A stretch of 64,000 nucleotides of DNA from positions 51,198 to 115,197 of the forward strand of contig JAWVFH010000025.1 in assembly GCA_033856255.1 (NCBI GenBank), in the 5' to 3' direction. Below are positions 49,010 to 58,371 of this stretch, piece by piece. Each line of letters begins with the position of its first letter. The first letter of the stretch is position 1. The notes beneath the pieces were generated by a model, which was given only the letters and a program-made list of their open reading frames with translations, was not told where the DNA came from and ran no database searches. Both the position numbers and the translations under genes were made by a program. The stretch is from WHSW01 sp033856255 (lineage in GTDB: Bacteria; Actinomycetota; Thermoleophilia; Solirubrobacterales; 70-9).

Positions 49010-49600
49010 ATGAGCCAGCCGACGCGCGACGAAGCCTGGGATCTGGTCTGCGAATGGGTGCAGTCGGAGTCGCTGCGAAAGCACCTGCTCGGGGTCGAGG
49101 CGGCGATGGTCGCCTACGCCCGTGAGCGCGGCGGCGACGAGGAGCTGTGGGCGGCCACCGGGCTCGTCCACGATCTCGACTATGAGCGCTTCCCCGACCT
49201 CGACGACGCCGAGAACGGCCACCCGCGCACAGCTCTGCGGTTGTTCGCCGAGCTCGGCTGGCCGCAGGACCTGATCGACGCCGTCGCCGGGCACGCCACC
49301 TTCCTCGGCGTCCCGCGCGAGACCGACATGGCGAAGACCCTGTTCGCGGTCGACGAGCTCTCCGGCTTCATCGCGGCCTGCGCCCTGGTGCGCCCGACCG
49401 GGATCGTGGGGATGGCGCCGAAGTCGGTGAAGAAGAAGCTCAAGCAGCCGTCGTTCGCGGCGGGCGTCAACCGTGACGAGGTCCGCGAGGGCGCCGAGGA
49501 GCTCGGGGTCGACTTCGACCAGCACGTCGCCTTCGTGATCGCCGCGATGGAGGCGCGCGCCGAGGAGCTCGGGCTCGGGGCCCGCGAAGAACAAGCTTGA
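49010..49600 (+). CDS. HD-domain phosphohydrolase-like protein
   Basis: 196 residues from ATG 49010. A compact HD domain: LVHDLDYERFPDL (the HD pair) and later AGHATFLGV and TLFAVDELSGF (final Asp). Small HDIG/YedJ-like hydrolases cleave phosphate monoesters of nucleotides; substrate unknown. Divergent from murA with 25 bp between starts. Its stop overlaps the next gene's TTG start. Confidence 0.75.
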   Translation: MSQPTRDEAWDLVCEWVQSESLRKHLLGVEAAMVAYARERGGDEELWAATGLVHDLDYERFPDLDDAENGHPRTALRLFAELGWPQDLIDAVAGHATFLGVPRETDMAKTLFAVDELSGFIAACALVRPTGIVGMAPKSVKKKLKQPSFAAGVNRDEVREGAEELGVDFDQHVAFVIAAMEARAEELGLGAREEQA

Positions 49601-50631
49601 AGCGACGCTGGAAGATCCTGATCGCCGTCCTCGCGGGGTTGGTGGCGCTGCTGCTCGTCAACACGCTGGTCGTCAACAGCCAGACGAAGGACGCCGAGGT
49701 GACGATCGACGGCGGCCAGATCATCAGCCTCCCCGGAGGCGAGGTCCAGGTGCTCGAGGAGGGCGGCGGCACCGGGGCTCCGATCGTGCTCCTGCACTGT
49801 TATGCGTGCTCGCTGCATTGGTGGGACGGGCTGGCCCCGATCCTGGCCCGCGACCATCCCGTGATCCGCGTCGACCTGCTCGGCTTCGGCGGCTCGCAGA
49901 AGCCCTCGAGCGGCTACTCGATCGACGACCAGGCCGGCCTCGTCGCCGGCGCGCTCGACCGGCTCGGCGTCCAGGGCGCCGTCGTCGTCGGCCACTCGAT
50001 GGGCTTCGACGTCGCCACGGCCCTCGCCGCCCGCGCCAGCCAGCTCGTCGACCGGCTCGTCAACATCGACGAGGGGCCGAGCGAGGACGACTGCTCGCTG
50101 CCCTTCCTCGCCAAGCTCGGATACGCGCCGGTCATCGGTCAGGCGATCTGGCGGCTGACGCCGAGCTTCGCGATCAAGGACGGCTACAAGGACGCCTTCG
50201 CCCCCGGCTACGACCTCGCGGACGGCTTCCCCAACCCCGACCAGGTCGTCAACGACTTCCACGCGATGACCTACACCGCCTACACGGACGCCTACGACGC
50301 CAACACCAACTACACCAAGGAGGCGAGCCTCGACCAGCGCCTGCGCCAGATCCCGGTGCCGCTGCTCTCGATCTTCGGCAGCGAGGACCAGATCTGCGAC
50401 CCCGAGCGCTCGCAGGCCGCCTACGCCGCTGTTCCCGGCACCAAGACCGCCGAGGTCGACGGCGCCGGCCACTCGCCCAACGTCGAGAAGCCGGAGCAGA
50501 CGGCGGCGCTGATCGAGGACTTCGCCGCCGAGGCGACGGTCGCGGCGCCGCCCGCGCAGCCCAAGCCGAAGCCGGACAAGCCGAAGCCGCAGCCGCGGAA
50601 CAAGGGCAACAAGGGCAACAAGGGCAAATAG
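49597..50631 (+). CDS. Membrane-anchored alpha/beta hydrolase
   Basis: 344 residues from TTG 49597. An N-terminal anchor helix (7-25) places the enzyme outside. The nucleophile is Ser134 in GHSMGF; an acid in GSEDQICD and a His in DGAGHSPNVEKPEQ complete the triad. The C-terminus is a Lys/Pro/Asn tail with repeated 'NKG' units. The core resembles haloalkane-dehalogenase/esterase-type hydrolases. Substrate unknown; probably a lipid or ester in the envelope. Confidence 0.75.
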   Translation: MKRRWKILIAVLAGLVALLLVNTLVVNSQTKDAEVTIDGGQIISLPGGEVQVLEEGGGTGAPIVLLHCYACSLHWWDGLAPILARDHPVIRVDLLGFGGSQKPSSGYSIDDQAGLVAGALDRLGVQGAVVVGHSMGFDVATALAARASQLVDRLVNIDEGPSEDDCSLPFLAKLGYAPVIGQAIWRLTPSFAIKDGYKDAFAPGYDLADGFPNPDQVVNDFHAMTYTAYTDAYDANTNYTKEASLDQRLRQIPVPLLSIFGSEDQICDPERSQAAYAAVPGTKTAEVDGAGHSPNVEKPEQTAALIEDFAAEATVAAPPAQPKPKPDKPKPQPRNKGNKGNKGK

Positions 50632-50644
50632 AGGTCGGTCGGGC

Positions 50645-50890
50645 CTACCGCCAGCGCCCGCCCGCGCTCGCCCACTCCCTCATGTGATCGACGGAGTCGA
50701 AGGTTTCCGCGATCCGGTGTTCGGCGCGGTGGTGAACGAGAACGACCTCCGACCAGTCCGGCCCCTTCATGGCCCAGGGAACAACGTGCTCGAGTCGGCA
50801 GAAGCCCGCCTCCCGCTCCCCGCTGGCCTCGTAGGCGCGCCAGCTGTCCCCCTCGTCGACGTCCGCGCCGCACCATGAGCAGGAAGTCAT
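50645..50890 (-). CDS. Small Cys-rich protein of unknown function
   Basis: 81 residues from ATG 50890, with a GGGGGCGGA ribosome-site-like stretch upstream. CSWCGADVDEGDSWRAY and EAGFCRLEHVVPW give a likely zinc knuckle (two Cys near the start plus Cys and His later). I do not recognise a family. Its start is opposite that of the dehydrogenase-like gene, 13 bp away, so the two promoters overlap. Confidence 0.5.
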   Translation of the reverse strand: MTSCSWCGADVDEGDSWRAYEASGEREAGFCRLEHVVPWAMKGPDWSEVVLVHHRAEHRIAETFDSVDHMREWASAGGRWR

Positions 50891-50903
50891 AGATTCCGCC
50901 CCC

Positions 50904-51968
50904 ATGGGGCTGAGAATAGTCGCGCTCGACGGCGACCAGACCGGCCAGGAGCTGCTCGAGCAGGCGCTGCGGGTGCTCGACCCGGAGGTGCTCGGGATCG
51001 AGCTCGAGATCGTCCACCGCGATCTCTCGCTGGCCAACCGCCGCGCCACCCGCAACGCCGTCTGTGACGAGGCGGCCGCGGCGATGCTGGACACCGGGCT
51101 CGGGATCAAGGCGGCCACGATCACCCCCGAGGGCGCCGACGACGTCGGCAGCCCGAACCGGATCATCCGCGAGGCGGTCGGCGGCAAGGTGATCGTCCGC
51201 ACCGGCCGCCGGATCCCCGGCGTCACCCCGGTCGCCGGCGTCCACCACCCGATCTCGATCTGCCGGATGGCGGTCGGCGACGCGTACGGCGCCGAGGAGT
51301 CGCGGGAGCCCGCCGGTGACGACGAGCTCGCCCACCGCACCGAGACGATCCGTCGCTCCGACTGCGCGGCCGTCGCCGAGTACGCCTTCCGCGAGGCCGA
51401 GCGGATCGGCGGTCGCGTCTACGGCGGCCCGAAGTGGACCGTGAGCCCGGTCTACGAGGGGATGCTGAAGGAGGAGATGGACGCCGCCGCGGCCCGCCAC
51501 CCCGACTGTGGTTACGAGCCGGTCCTGATCGACGCCACCCTGGCCGGCCTGGTGTCCGGCGCCGCCTCCGAACCGCTCGTGATCCCCTGCCTGAACCGCG
51601 ACGGAGACCTGCTCTCCGACCTCGTCCTGCCGCTGTTCGGCTCGATCGCCGGGGCCGAGTCGGTGCTGCTGGCGCTCGACCCCGAGCTCGACGTCCGCGT
51701 GGCGATGGCTGAGGCGCCGCACGGGACCGCGCCGGCGCTGGAGGGCAAGGACATCGCCAACCCGATGGGGATGATCCTCGCCGGGGCGGCGCTGCTGCAC
51801 TACGCCGGCGTCGAGCAGGCGTCGCGAGCGATCTACGAAGCCGTCCTGGAAACGGTCGCCGCGGGCACCAAGACGCCGGACCTCGGCGGCCATGCGGGGA
51901 CGACCGAGTTCACCGACGCCGTGGTCGCCGCGGTAGGCGTCCGTTTACGAGCCGCCCGGCGCGGATAG
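50904..51968 (+). CDS. Isocitrate/isopropylmalate dehydrogenase-family protein, divergent
   Basis: 354 residues with the family fold: ALDGDQTGQELL at the N-terminus (usually GDGIG), IKAATITPEG, a DLLSD metal region (NRDGDLLSDLVLPLFGSIAG) and EAPHGTAPALEGKDIANPMGMILAGA. The usual substrate-lysine motif KANV reads KWTVSPVYEG and the arginine loop after the first motif is changed. This suggests a beta-decarboxylating dehydrogenase with a different substrate. It directly precedes the Liv-type transporter operon (13 bp). Confidence 0.75.
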   Translation: MGLRIVALDGDQTGQELLEQALRVLDPEVLGIELEIVHRDLSLANRRATRNAVCDEAAAAMLDTGLGIKAATITPEGADDVGSPNRIIREAVGGKVIVRTGRRIPGVTPVAGVHHPISICRMAVGDAYGAEESREPAGDDELAHRTETIRRSDCAAVAEYAFREAERIGGRVYGGPKWTVSPVYEGMLKEEMDAAAARHPDCGYEPVLIDATLAGLVSGAASEPLVIPCLNRDGDLLSDLVLPLFGSIAGAESVLLALDPELDVRVAMAEAPHGTAPALEGKDIANPMGMILAGAALLHYAGVEQASRAIYEAVLETVAAGTKTPDLGGHAGTTEFTDAVVAAVGVRLRAARRG

Positions 51969-51981
51969 GATCAGCGCGGGT

Positions 51982-52992
51982 ATGGAAGCCGGCACGCTCG
52001 CGGTGGGCGAACACGACTCCGGGCTCGCCCGCCTCAAGCAGGCGGCCGGCGATCATCCGGCGCGCACCGCGCTCATCCTGATCGGCCTCCTGGTCGTCGT
52101 GATGATCGCCGCCAAGGGCCTTCACCAGGTGGCCGAGACGGGGCTCTCCGGGCTCTCGACCGGCTCGATCTACGCCCTCGGCGCCGTCGGCCTCACGCTC
52201 GTCTACGGGATCCTCAAGCTGGTCAACTTCGCTCACGGCGACTTCGTCACCCTCGGCGCCTACCTCGCCTACCTGGCGAACGTCACCTGGGGCTGGTCGA
52301 TCGGGCTCGCCCTGGTCGTCGGGCTGGTCGGCGTGGCGGCGCTCGGCGTGCTGACGGAGAAGCTGATGTGGGCGCCGATGCGCCGCAAGCGCGCCGGCCT
52401 GCTGCAGCTGGTCCTGATGTCGATCGGGCTCGCCTTCCTGATCCGCTCGGTGATCCAGTTCGAGTGGGGCACCTCGGTGCTCAGCCTCGACGTGAACAAG
52501 ACGGCGACCGTGCAGTTCCTCGGCCTCTCGATCGGTCGCACGCAGCTGATCACGATCATCATCGGGATCTTCGTGATCAGCGCGATCGGCCTGATGCTGC
52601 GCTTCACGCTGCTGGGCAAGCGAATGCGGGCGCTCTCCGACGACCTCGACCTCGCGGAGACCGCGGGCATCGACACCGAGCGGATCATCCTCTACACCTG
52701 GCTGTTCGCCGGCGGCCTCGCCGGCCTCGCGGGCGTGCTGGCCGGCACGATCCTGCCGCTGCAGCCCGAGCTCGGGTTCACCCTGCTGCTGGCGATGTTC
52801 GCCTCGGTGATCCTGGGCGGGATCGGCGATGCCTTCGGCGCCCTCGTCGGCGGGATGGTGCTCGGCCTGGCAACGGAGTGGTCGACGATGTTCATCGACT
52901 CGCGCTGGAAGCTCGCGGTCGGCTTCGTGGTCCTGATCCTGGTCCTGATCGTCCGCCCGCAGGGGATCTTCGGCAAGGCGAAGGTGGTCTAG
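51982..52992 (+). CDS. livH: Branched-chain amino acid ABC transporter permease LivH type
   Basis: 336 residues, eight or so transmembrane helices. GLSTGSIYALGAVGLTLVYGILKLVNFAHGDF and GLGLMLRFT-like GLMLRFTLLGKRMRALSDDLDLAETAGID carry the LivH permease loop contacting the ATPases. It starts 13 bp after the dehydrogenase-like gene and begins the livHMGF operon. An N-terminal hydrophilic stretch of about 30 residues is longer than E. coli LivH. Confidence 0.9.
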   Translation: MEAGTLAVGEHDSGLARLKQAAGDHPARTALILIGLLVVVMIAAKGLHQVAETGLSGLSTGSIYALGAVGLTLVYGILKLVNFAHGDFVTLGAYLAYLANVTWGWSIGLALVVGLVGVAALGVLTEKLMWAPMRRKRAGLLQLVLMSIGLAFLIRSVIQFEWGTSVLSLDVNKTATVQFLGLSIGRTQLITIIIGIFVISAIGLMLRFTLLGKRMRALSDDLDLAETAGIDTERIILYTWLFAGGLAGLAGVLAGTILPLQPELGFTLLLAMFASVILGGIGDAFGALVGGMVLGLATEWSTMFIDSRWKLAVGFVVLILVLIVRPQGIFGKAKVV

Positions 52993-54001
52993 TTGCTCGC
53001 CGGCGGCATCGACGTCCACTCGGCCCTGCCGCTGGCGGTCGACTGGGGCTCGCTGACCGAGACCCTGTTCCTGGTCAACGTCGGGATCCTCGCCGGCATC
53101 TACGCGCTGCTGGCGCTCGGCCTGCAGCTGAACGCCGGCTTCACCGGGATCAGCAACTTCGGCCAGGCCGGGTTCATGGCGATCGGCGGCTACACGATGG
53201 CGATCCTGACCGTCGACACCGGGCTCTCCTTCTACCTCGCGCTACCGCTCTCGATCCTGGCGGCGATGGCCTTCGGCCTGCTCGTCGGCCTGCCCTCCCT
53301 GCGGCTGCGCGAGGACTACTTCGCGATCGCCACCCTGGCGAGCGCCGAGCTGGTCCGGATCGTCGCCCAGAACGCCCAGGGCCTGACCGGCGGCAACCAG
53401 GGGTTCTTCTGCAACGACGACTTCTCGAAGTGCTTCGACGACAAGTGGAACGACATCTCGCAGACGATCCTCGGCTGGCTCCAGGACCTCGGCTTCAACG
53501 ACCCGGAGCCGCTGCTGCCGCTGCTCCTGGTCGTGATCGTGGCGCTGGTGCTGATCACGATCGCCCTGCGTCTGACCCAGAACACCCCCTGGGGCCGGGT
53601 CCTGCGGGCGGTGCGCGAGGACCAGGACGCCGCCCGAGCGCTGGGCAAGAACGCCTTCGCCTACAAGCTCCAGTCGCTGGCGATCGCGGCCGCGATCGCC
53701 GCGGTCGCCGGCTGGTTCCTGGCCCTTGACCTGACCACGGTGCACCCGACCGACTTCGAGCCCCTCGTCACCTTCTTCGCCTACTCGGTCCTCGTCCTCG
53801 GTGGCCTGGCGAACTACTGGGGGGTGATCGCCGGCTCGGCGGTGCTCTGGGCGCTGCTCGAGGGCACGCGAGTGCTGAAGCTGTTCCCCGACGACGCCGA
53901 CACGGCGGCGCTCCGCTTCGCGATCGTCGGGCTGACGCTGATCCTGCTGATGGCCTTCCGCCCGCAGGGGATGTTCGGCAACAAGGAGGAGATGGTCCTC
54001 G

Positions 54002-54009
<8 letters not shown>
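52993..54009 (+). CDS. livM: Branched-chain amino acid ABC transporter permease LivM type
   Basis: 338 residues starting with TTG 52993, directly after the livH stop. The GLQLNAGFTGISNFGQAGFMAIGGY and VLRAVREDQDAARALGKNAFAYKL segments are the LivM permease pattern. An insert with Asp/Lys/Trp between helices (CNDDFSKCFDDKWND) forms an outer loop. Overlaps livG by 8 bp. Confidence 0.88.
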
Positions 54010-54825
<816 letters not shown>

Positions 54826-54829
<4 letters not shown>

Positions 54830-55596
54830 GTCAGGCGGGCCAGGCGGCCGAGCCCCCGATCGTGCTCCAGACCGAGGACCTGGTGGCCGGGTACGTGCCC
54901 GAGGTCGACATCCTCAGCGGCGTCTCGGTCAAGGTCCGCGAGGGCGAGATCGTCACCATCGTCGGCCCCAACGGAGCCGGCAAGTCGACCCTGATCAAGA
55001 CGATCTTCGGCCTCCTGCAGCCGCGCTCGGGGCGCGTCCTGTTTCGCGACGAGGACATCGGCGGCGCCAAGCCGCACGACATCACCCGGCGCGGGCTCAG
55101 CTACGTGCCGCAGCTCGACAACGTCTTCAAGAGCCTCACCGTGGAGGAGAACCTGGAGATGGGATCGCTGGACCGCTCGACGACCGACGCTCAGATCGAG
55201 CGCATGTACGGCCTCTTCCCGCGCCTCGGCGAGCGCCGTGCCCAGACCGCGGGGACGATGTCCGGCGGCGAGCGGCAGATGGTCGCGATGGCCCGGGCGC
55301 TGATGCCCAATCCGCAGGCGCTGCTGCTCGACGAGCCCTCGGCGGGGCTCGCCCCCGCCTTCGTCGACGCGATCTTCGAGAAGACCGAGGAGGTCAACCG
55401 GGCCGGCGTGACGATCGTGATGGTCGAGCAGAACGCCCGCCGGGCGCTGGCGATGTCCGATCGCGGCTACGTCCTCGACCTCGGCACCGACCGCTTCGAG
55501 GGGCCGGGCAAGGAGCTGCTCGCCGATCCCAAGGTCGCCGAGCTCTACCTCGGCGGCACGGCCCGGATCGACAACCCGGACCAGGCCCCGGCCTGA
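54826..55596 (+). CDS. livF: Liv-type ABC transporter ATPase (LivF)
   Basis: 256 residues from GTG 54826. Walker A VGPNGAGKSTLIK, signature MSGGERQMVAMARALM, Walker B LLLDEPSAGL and MVEQNARRAL. Last gene of the livHMGF operon; the substrate-binding protein is on the other strand at 56384-57688. Confidence 0.92.
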
Positions 55597-55720
55597 GGGC
55601 CTCCTCGCCGCTTTACGGGCATGGGAAGGGCAATAAGTGGCGGGCCCATGTCCGCACGGATGCCGAGGTGCGTGCGGTTCCGCGGAACCGCCGAGATACG
55701 GGATACCTCGCCGTCGGAAA

Positions 55721-55755
55721 GTACCCGTGAGTACCCGCTGGGTACTCGTGGGTAC
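55721..55755. other. Long hairpin of GGGTAC/GTACCC units after livF
   Basis: GAGTACCC-GCT-GGGTACTC (55729-55747) is a perfect 8-bp stem with a 3-nt loop. An outer GTACCC (55721-55726) and GGGTAC (55750-55755) extend it; the intervening GT/GT would pair as wobble in RNA, giving a 16-bp stem. No T-run follows, so termination, mRNA protection or a protein site are all possible. Confidence 0.5.
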
Positions 55756-55793
55756 CCGCCCATTCAAGGGCACCGTTTAGGACGAGCGAAGGC

Positions 55794-56273
55794 CTACTCC
55801 TCGCGCACCCGCTCGCAGCCGATGGGCTCCGGATCCAGACCCGCATCAACGTGCGCCACGTCCCCATCACCGGCGCCGCAATCGATCAAGTTGTCCCGCT
55901 TCCCGTCGGCTGCGAAGAGGCGGTCGTTACCGGCACCCGCGAGAAGCGTGTCGCGCCCGGTATCGCCGACGATCAGGTCGTTTCCCGCGCCCGCACTGAT
56001 GCGGTCATTGCCATCCTCGCCGGTTAGCTTGTTGCGCCCGACCGTGGCCGTGATCCGATCGTCGCCCGGCCCGCCGAACGCCGCCGCGGGGTCGCCGGCG
56101 GTCAGCACGTTCAGTTGGTCATCCCCGCGGCGGCCTTCGATGTGGATGCTTTCGCCATCGACGAAGTGATTGCAGCGAGCCTCGGTGGGCGTTGTCGCTA
56201 CGCAGTTGTTCATCGGAGTCACCGGAACGTTGCTGTCGATCACGTACTGCCCTGCGCTCTGGTCCAGCGACAC
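55794..56273 (-). CDS. RTX-type calcium-binding nonapeptide repeat protein
   Basis: 159 residues from GTG 56273. RTX repeats with the GGxGxD pattern: FGGPGDDRITA, GEDGNDRISAGAGNDLIVGD and AGAGNDRLFAADG, followed by a Cys-containing end. No signal peptide is visible in this frame; either the true start lies further upstream or it leaves by another route. Proteins of this kind form calcium-stabilised beta-rolls. The gene has lower GC than its neighbours and lies between livF and the convergent binding-protein gene. Confidence 0.6.
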   Translation of the reverse strand: MSLDQSAGQYVIDSNVPVTPMNNCVATTPTEARCNHFVDGESIHIEGRRGDDQLNVLTAGDPAAAFGGPGDDRITATVGRNKLTGEDGNDRISAGAGNDLIVGDTGRDTLLAGAGNDRLFAADGKRDNLIDCGAGDGDVAHVDAGLDPEPIGCERVREE

Positions 56274-56328
56274 AGTCCCTAGCGGGCGGGTACTTGTCAG
56301 GATTGTGCGCCAGTTCGCGCGGAACGCG

Positions 56329-56355
56329 AAAAGGGCCGGGGCGAGGCCCCGGCCC
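56329..56355 (-). terminator. Rho-independent terminator of the binding-protein gene
   Basis: On the minus strand GGGCCGGGGC-CTC-GCCCCGGCCC forms a perfect 10-bp stem with a 3-nt loop followed by TTTT (56332-56329). It lies 29 bp downstream of the binding-protein stop at 56384. Confidence 0.85.
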
Positions 56356-56383
56356 CTCTCGGAACCGCTACGCGGTGTGCGGC

Positions 56384-57688
56384 TCAGCCGCCGCCCGTGT
56401 CCACGGGCTGCTCGCCGATGATGCTGATCGCGGCGTCCTTGTACTCGTAGATGTCATAGACGCCGGCGGTTGCGTCGCCGTTCTCGTCCATGTCGATTGC
56501 ACCGGACGCACCCTGGTAATCGATGTCCTGACCGTTCTCCAGGGCCTTGATCGCCTCCGGCAGCTGCTCGAACGTGAACGGGTCGCCGGGGGGGGCGCTG
56601 ACGTCGCGGACCTTGTCGGCCATTGCCTGACCGTCGGTCGATCCGGCTGCCACCGCTGCGAGGTAGCAGAGCATGACCGCGTCGAAGTTCTGAGAGTCGA
56701 ACGTCTGACGAGCGACGTCCTTCGGCTCAGATGACGTGTACAGCTCATCGAACGCCTGCGCTGTCGCATCCTTGTCCGGGGATCCGGGCGCCGTGCCGCG
56801 GAAGCCCTCGGTTGCGTCGGTGCCGACATCCTTGGGCAGGCTCGAGGACGCGAGCCCATCCGTGCCCCAGGTGGTCGTCGGGTCGTAGTTGCCCGTTCGC
56901 ACGAGCGCCGGTCCGACCTTGGCGAACGTCTCCGGGAAATCGATGATCACGGTTGCATCGGGGCTACCCGACGTGATCTTCTGCGCCTCGGAGTCATACG
57001 TCGCCGCCTCGGGGTCGTAGATGACCTGCTCGCCGACGGTGCCGCCCAGGCCCTCCCAGGCATCGCTGAACGTCTTCGCGAGCCCGGTGCCGTAGGAGTC
57101 GTTGCGGGCGCCGATGTTGACTGTCTTCCCGTCCGCGCCGCCAAGGTCCTTGGCGATCGCGTCGGCAAGCGTCGGGCCCTGGAACGAGTCCGGCGGAGCC
57201 GTGCGGTTCATCAGGCCGTTGTCGTCGAGCGGGGTGATCTCGTCGCTGGTCGAGGCGGGCGAGATCTGCAGCACGCCCTCCTTGATCGAGACCGAGCGCG
57301 CGACGGGGATCGAAACCGAAGAGGCCCAGGATCCTGCGATGCAGCTGGCGCCGTCGGAGACGAGCTTGCGCGCGGCGGAGACACCCGCCTGGTCGCTGGT
57401 CTGATCGTCTTCGGTCTTCAGGGTCACGGTGTGATCGTCACCCGTCTGCTTGATCGCGTCGTTGATCTGCGCGACCGCGACCTGCGCCGCCTTGTCGCCT
57501 GGGGGGCCGAAGTCCGAAAGGTCACCGGTGAGTGGGACCAGATCCCCGATCGTCAGATCCAGGGACGTTGCTCCACCACCCGAGGTACCGCTCGTGCTGC
57601 TGCTGTCGCTGCTGCTGCCACACGCGGCAACTCCAAGCGACATGCCGGCCACCACAAGGGACAACAGGACCAGCCTGATCCTTGACAT
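56384..57688 (-). CDS. ABC transporter substrate-binding lipoprotein (Leu/Ile/Val-binding type)
   Basis: 434 residues from ATG 57688, with an AGAGGAG ribosome site. The lipobox VAAC (Cys23) follows a hydrophobic signal; a Ser/Thr/Gly linker then leads into a type I periplasmic binding fold (LTIGDLVPLTGDLSDFGPPG, GASCIAGSWASSVSIPVARS, NIGARNDSYGTGLAKTF). It is the partner expected for livHMGF, but it is transcribed convergently from its own promoter and ends at a strong terminator. Confidence 0.88.
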   Translation of the reverse strand: MSRIRLVLLSLVVAGMSLGVAACGSSSDSSSTSGTSGGGATSLDLTIGDLVPLTGDLSDFGPPGDKAAQVAVAQINDAIKQTGDDHTVTLKTEDDQTSDQAGVSAARKLVSDGASCIAGSWASSVSIPVARSVSIKEGVLQISPASTSDEITPLDDNGLMNRTAPPDSFQGPTLADAIAKDLGGADGKTVNIGARNDSYGTGLAKTFSDAWEGLGGTVGEQVIYDPEAATYDSEAQKITSGSPDATVIIDFPETFAKVGPALVRTGNYDPTTTWGTDGLASSSLPKDVGTDATEGFRGTAPGSPDKDATAQAFDELYTSSEPKDVARQTFDSQNFDAVMLCYLAAVAAGSTDGQAMADKVRDVSAPPGDPFTFEQLPEAIKALENGQDIDYQGASGAIDMDENGDATAGVYDIYEYKDAAISIIGEQPVDTGGG

Positions 57689-57778
57689 GAACTCTCCTCT
57701 CTGAAGACACACAGGCAGGGGACGTGTGTCCCTCGCGGTGCCATTCCTATCAGGATCGGCCCCGGTGGGGCAACCCCC

Positions 57779-58288
57779 TCAGGCTGAACTGCTCGGCGCC
57801 GGCTGCGCTTCGCCGCCGCTTTCGTCGGGCACCCGGCGCCAGACGACGATCTTGCCATCCTCGATCTTGAACGCCGTCCGGGCCTCGGCCTCGGCCGCGG
57901 CATCGCAGACGCCGCGCCCCGAGCGCTCGGTGAGGCGGAAGGTGGCGACCGTGAACTCTCCATCGGTGGTCGCCTCGACCAAGAGCGCGCCACAGGGAAG
58001 CGAGGAATTGAACAGCTTCGCCTTCGCGAAGCTGTCGATCCGCAGCGTCAGCCCGTTCTGGGCGAGACTGGGAATGGCGAAGAACTCGGCGGCGCCGTGG
58101 ATGTCCCCTCTGCTGAGCGTATGCGCCCACTCGTCGATCACAGCCACGTCGGCCGGGTCGGCCCCGCCGGGGATCGCGGTGGTCGCCGTCTCACCATCGT
58201 TGCCGACCGGGGAGCTGAGCAGGTAGAGGCCGATCAGGATCGCCCCGACCACCGTGGCCATGACGATCTGGCGGCGGTATGCGGCCAT
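57779..58288 (-). CDS. Single-pass membrane protein of unknown function (NTF2-like outer domain possible)
   Basis: 169 residues from ATG 58288 with one transmembrane helix (about 10-28). The outer part (VAVIDEWAHTLSRGDIHGAAEFFAIPS, later FRLTERSGRGVCDAAAEAEARTAFKIEDGKIVVW) has the alpha-then-beta order of an NTF2-like domain with a Cys pair. Function unknown. It is divergent from imuB across an 83-bp gap that contains a LexA box, so it could also be SOS-responsive. Confidence 0.55.
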   Translation of the reverse strand: MAAYRRQIVMATVVGAILIGLYLLSSPVGNDGETATTAIPGGADPADVAVIDEWAHTLSRGDIHGAAEFFAIPSLAQNGLTLRIDSFAKAKLFNSSLPCGALLVEATTDGEFTVATFRLTERSGRGVCDAAAEAEARTAFKIEDGKIVVWRRVPDESGGEAQPAPSSSA

Positions 58289-58353
58289 GACTGGATTCTG
58301 ACGCCGTGAAGGCGGCGGCCGGCACATCCGCTTGACATCCTCGTCACCGTATA

Positions 58354-58367
58354 CGAACATGTGTTCG
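58354..58367. promoter_or_regulatory. LexA (SOS) box in front of imuB
   Basis: CGAACATGTGTTCG is a perfect match to the Gram-positive/actinobacterial LexA consensus CGAAC-N4-GTTCG. A TTGACA hexamer (58332-58337) upstream with 17-bp spacing would put the -10 (GAACAT) inside the box and the transcription start about 5 bp before the imuB ATG. Binding would block the promoter. Confidence 0.85.
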
Positions 58368-58371
58368 ATTC

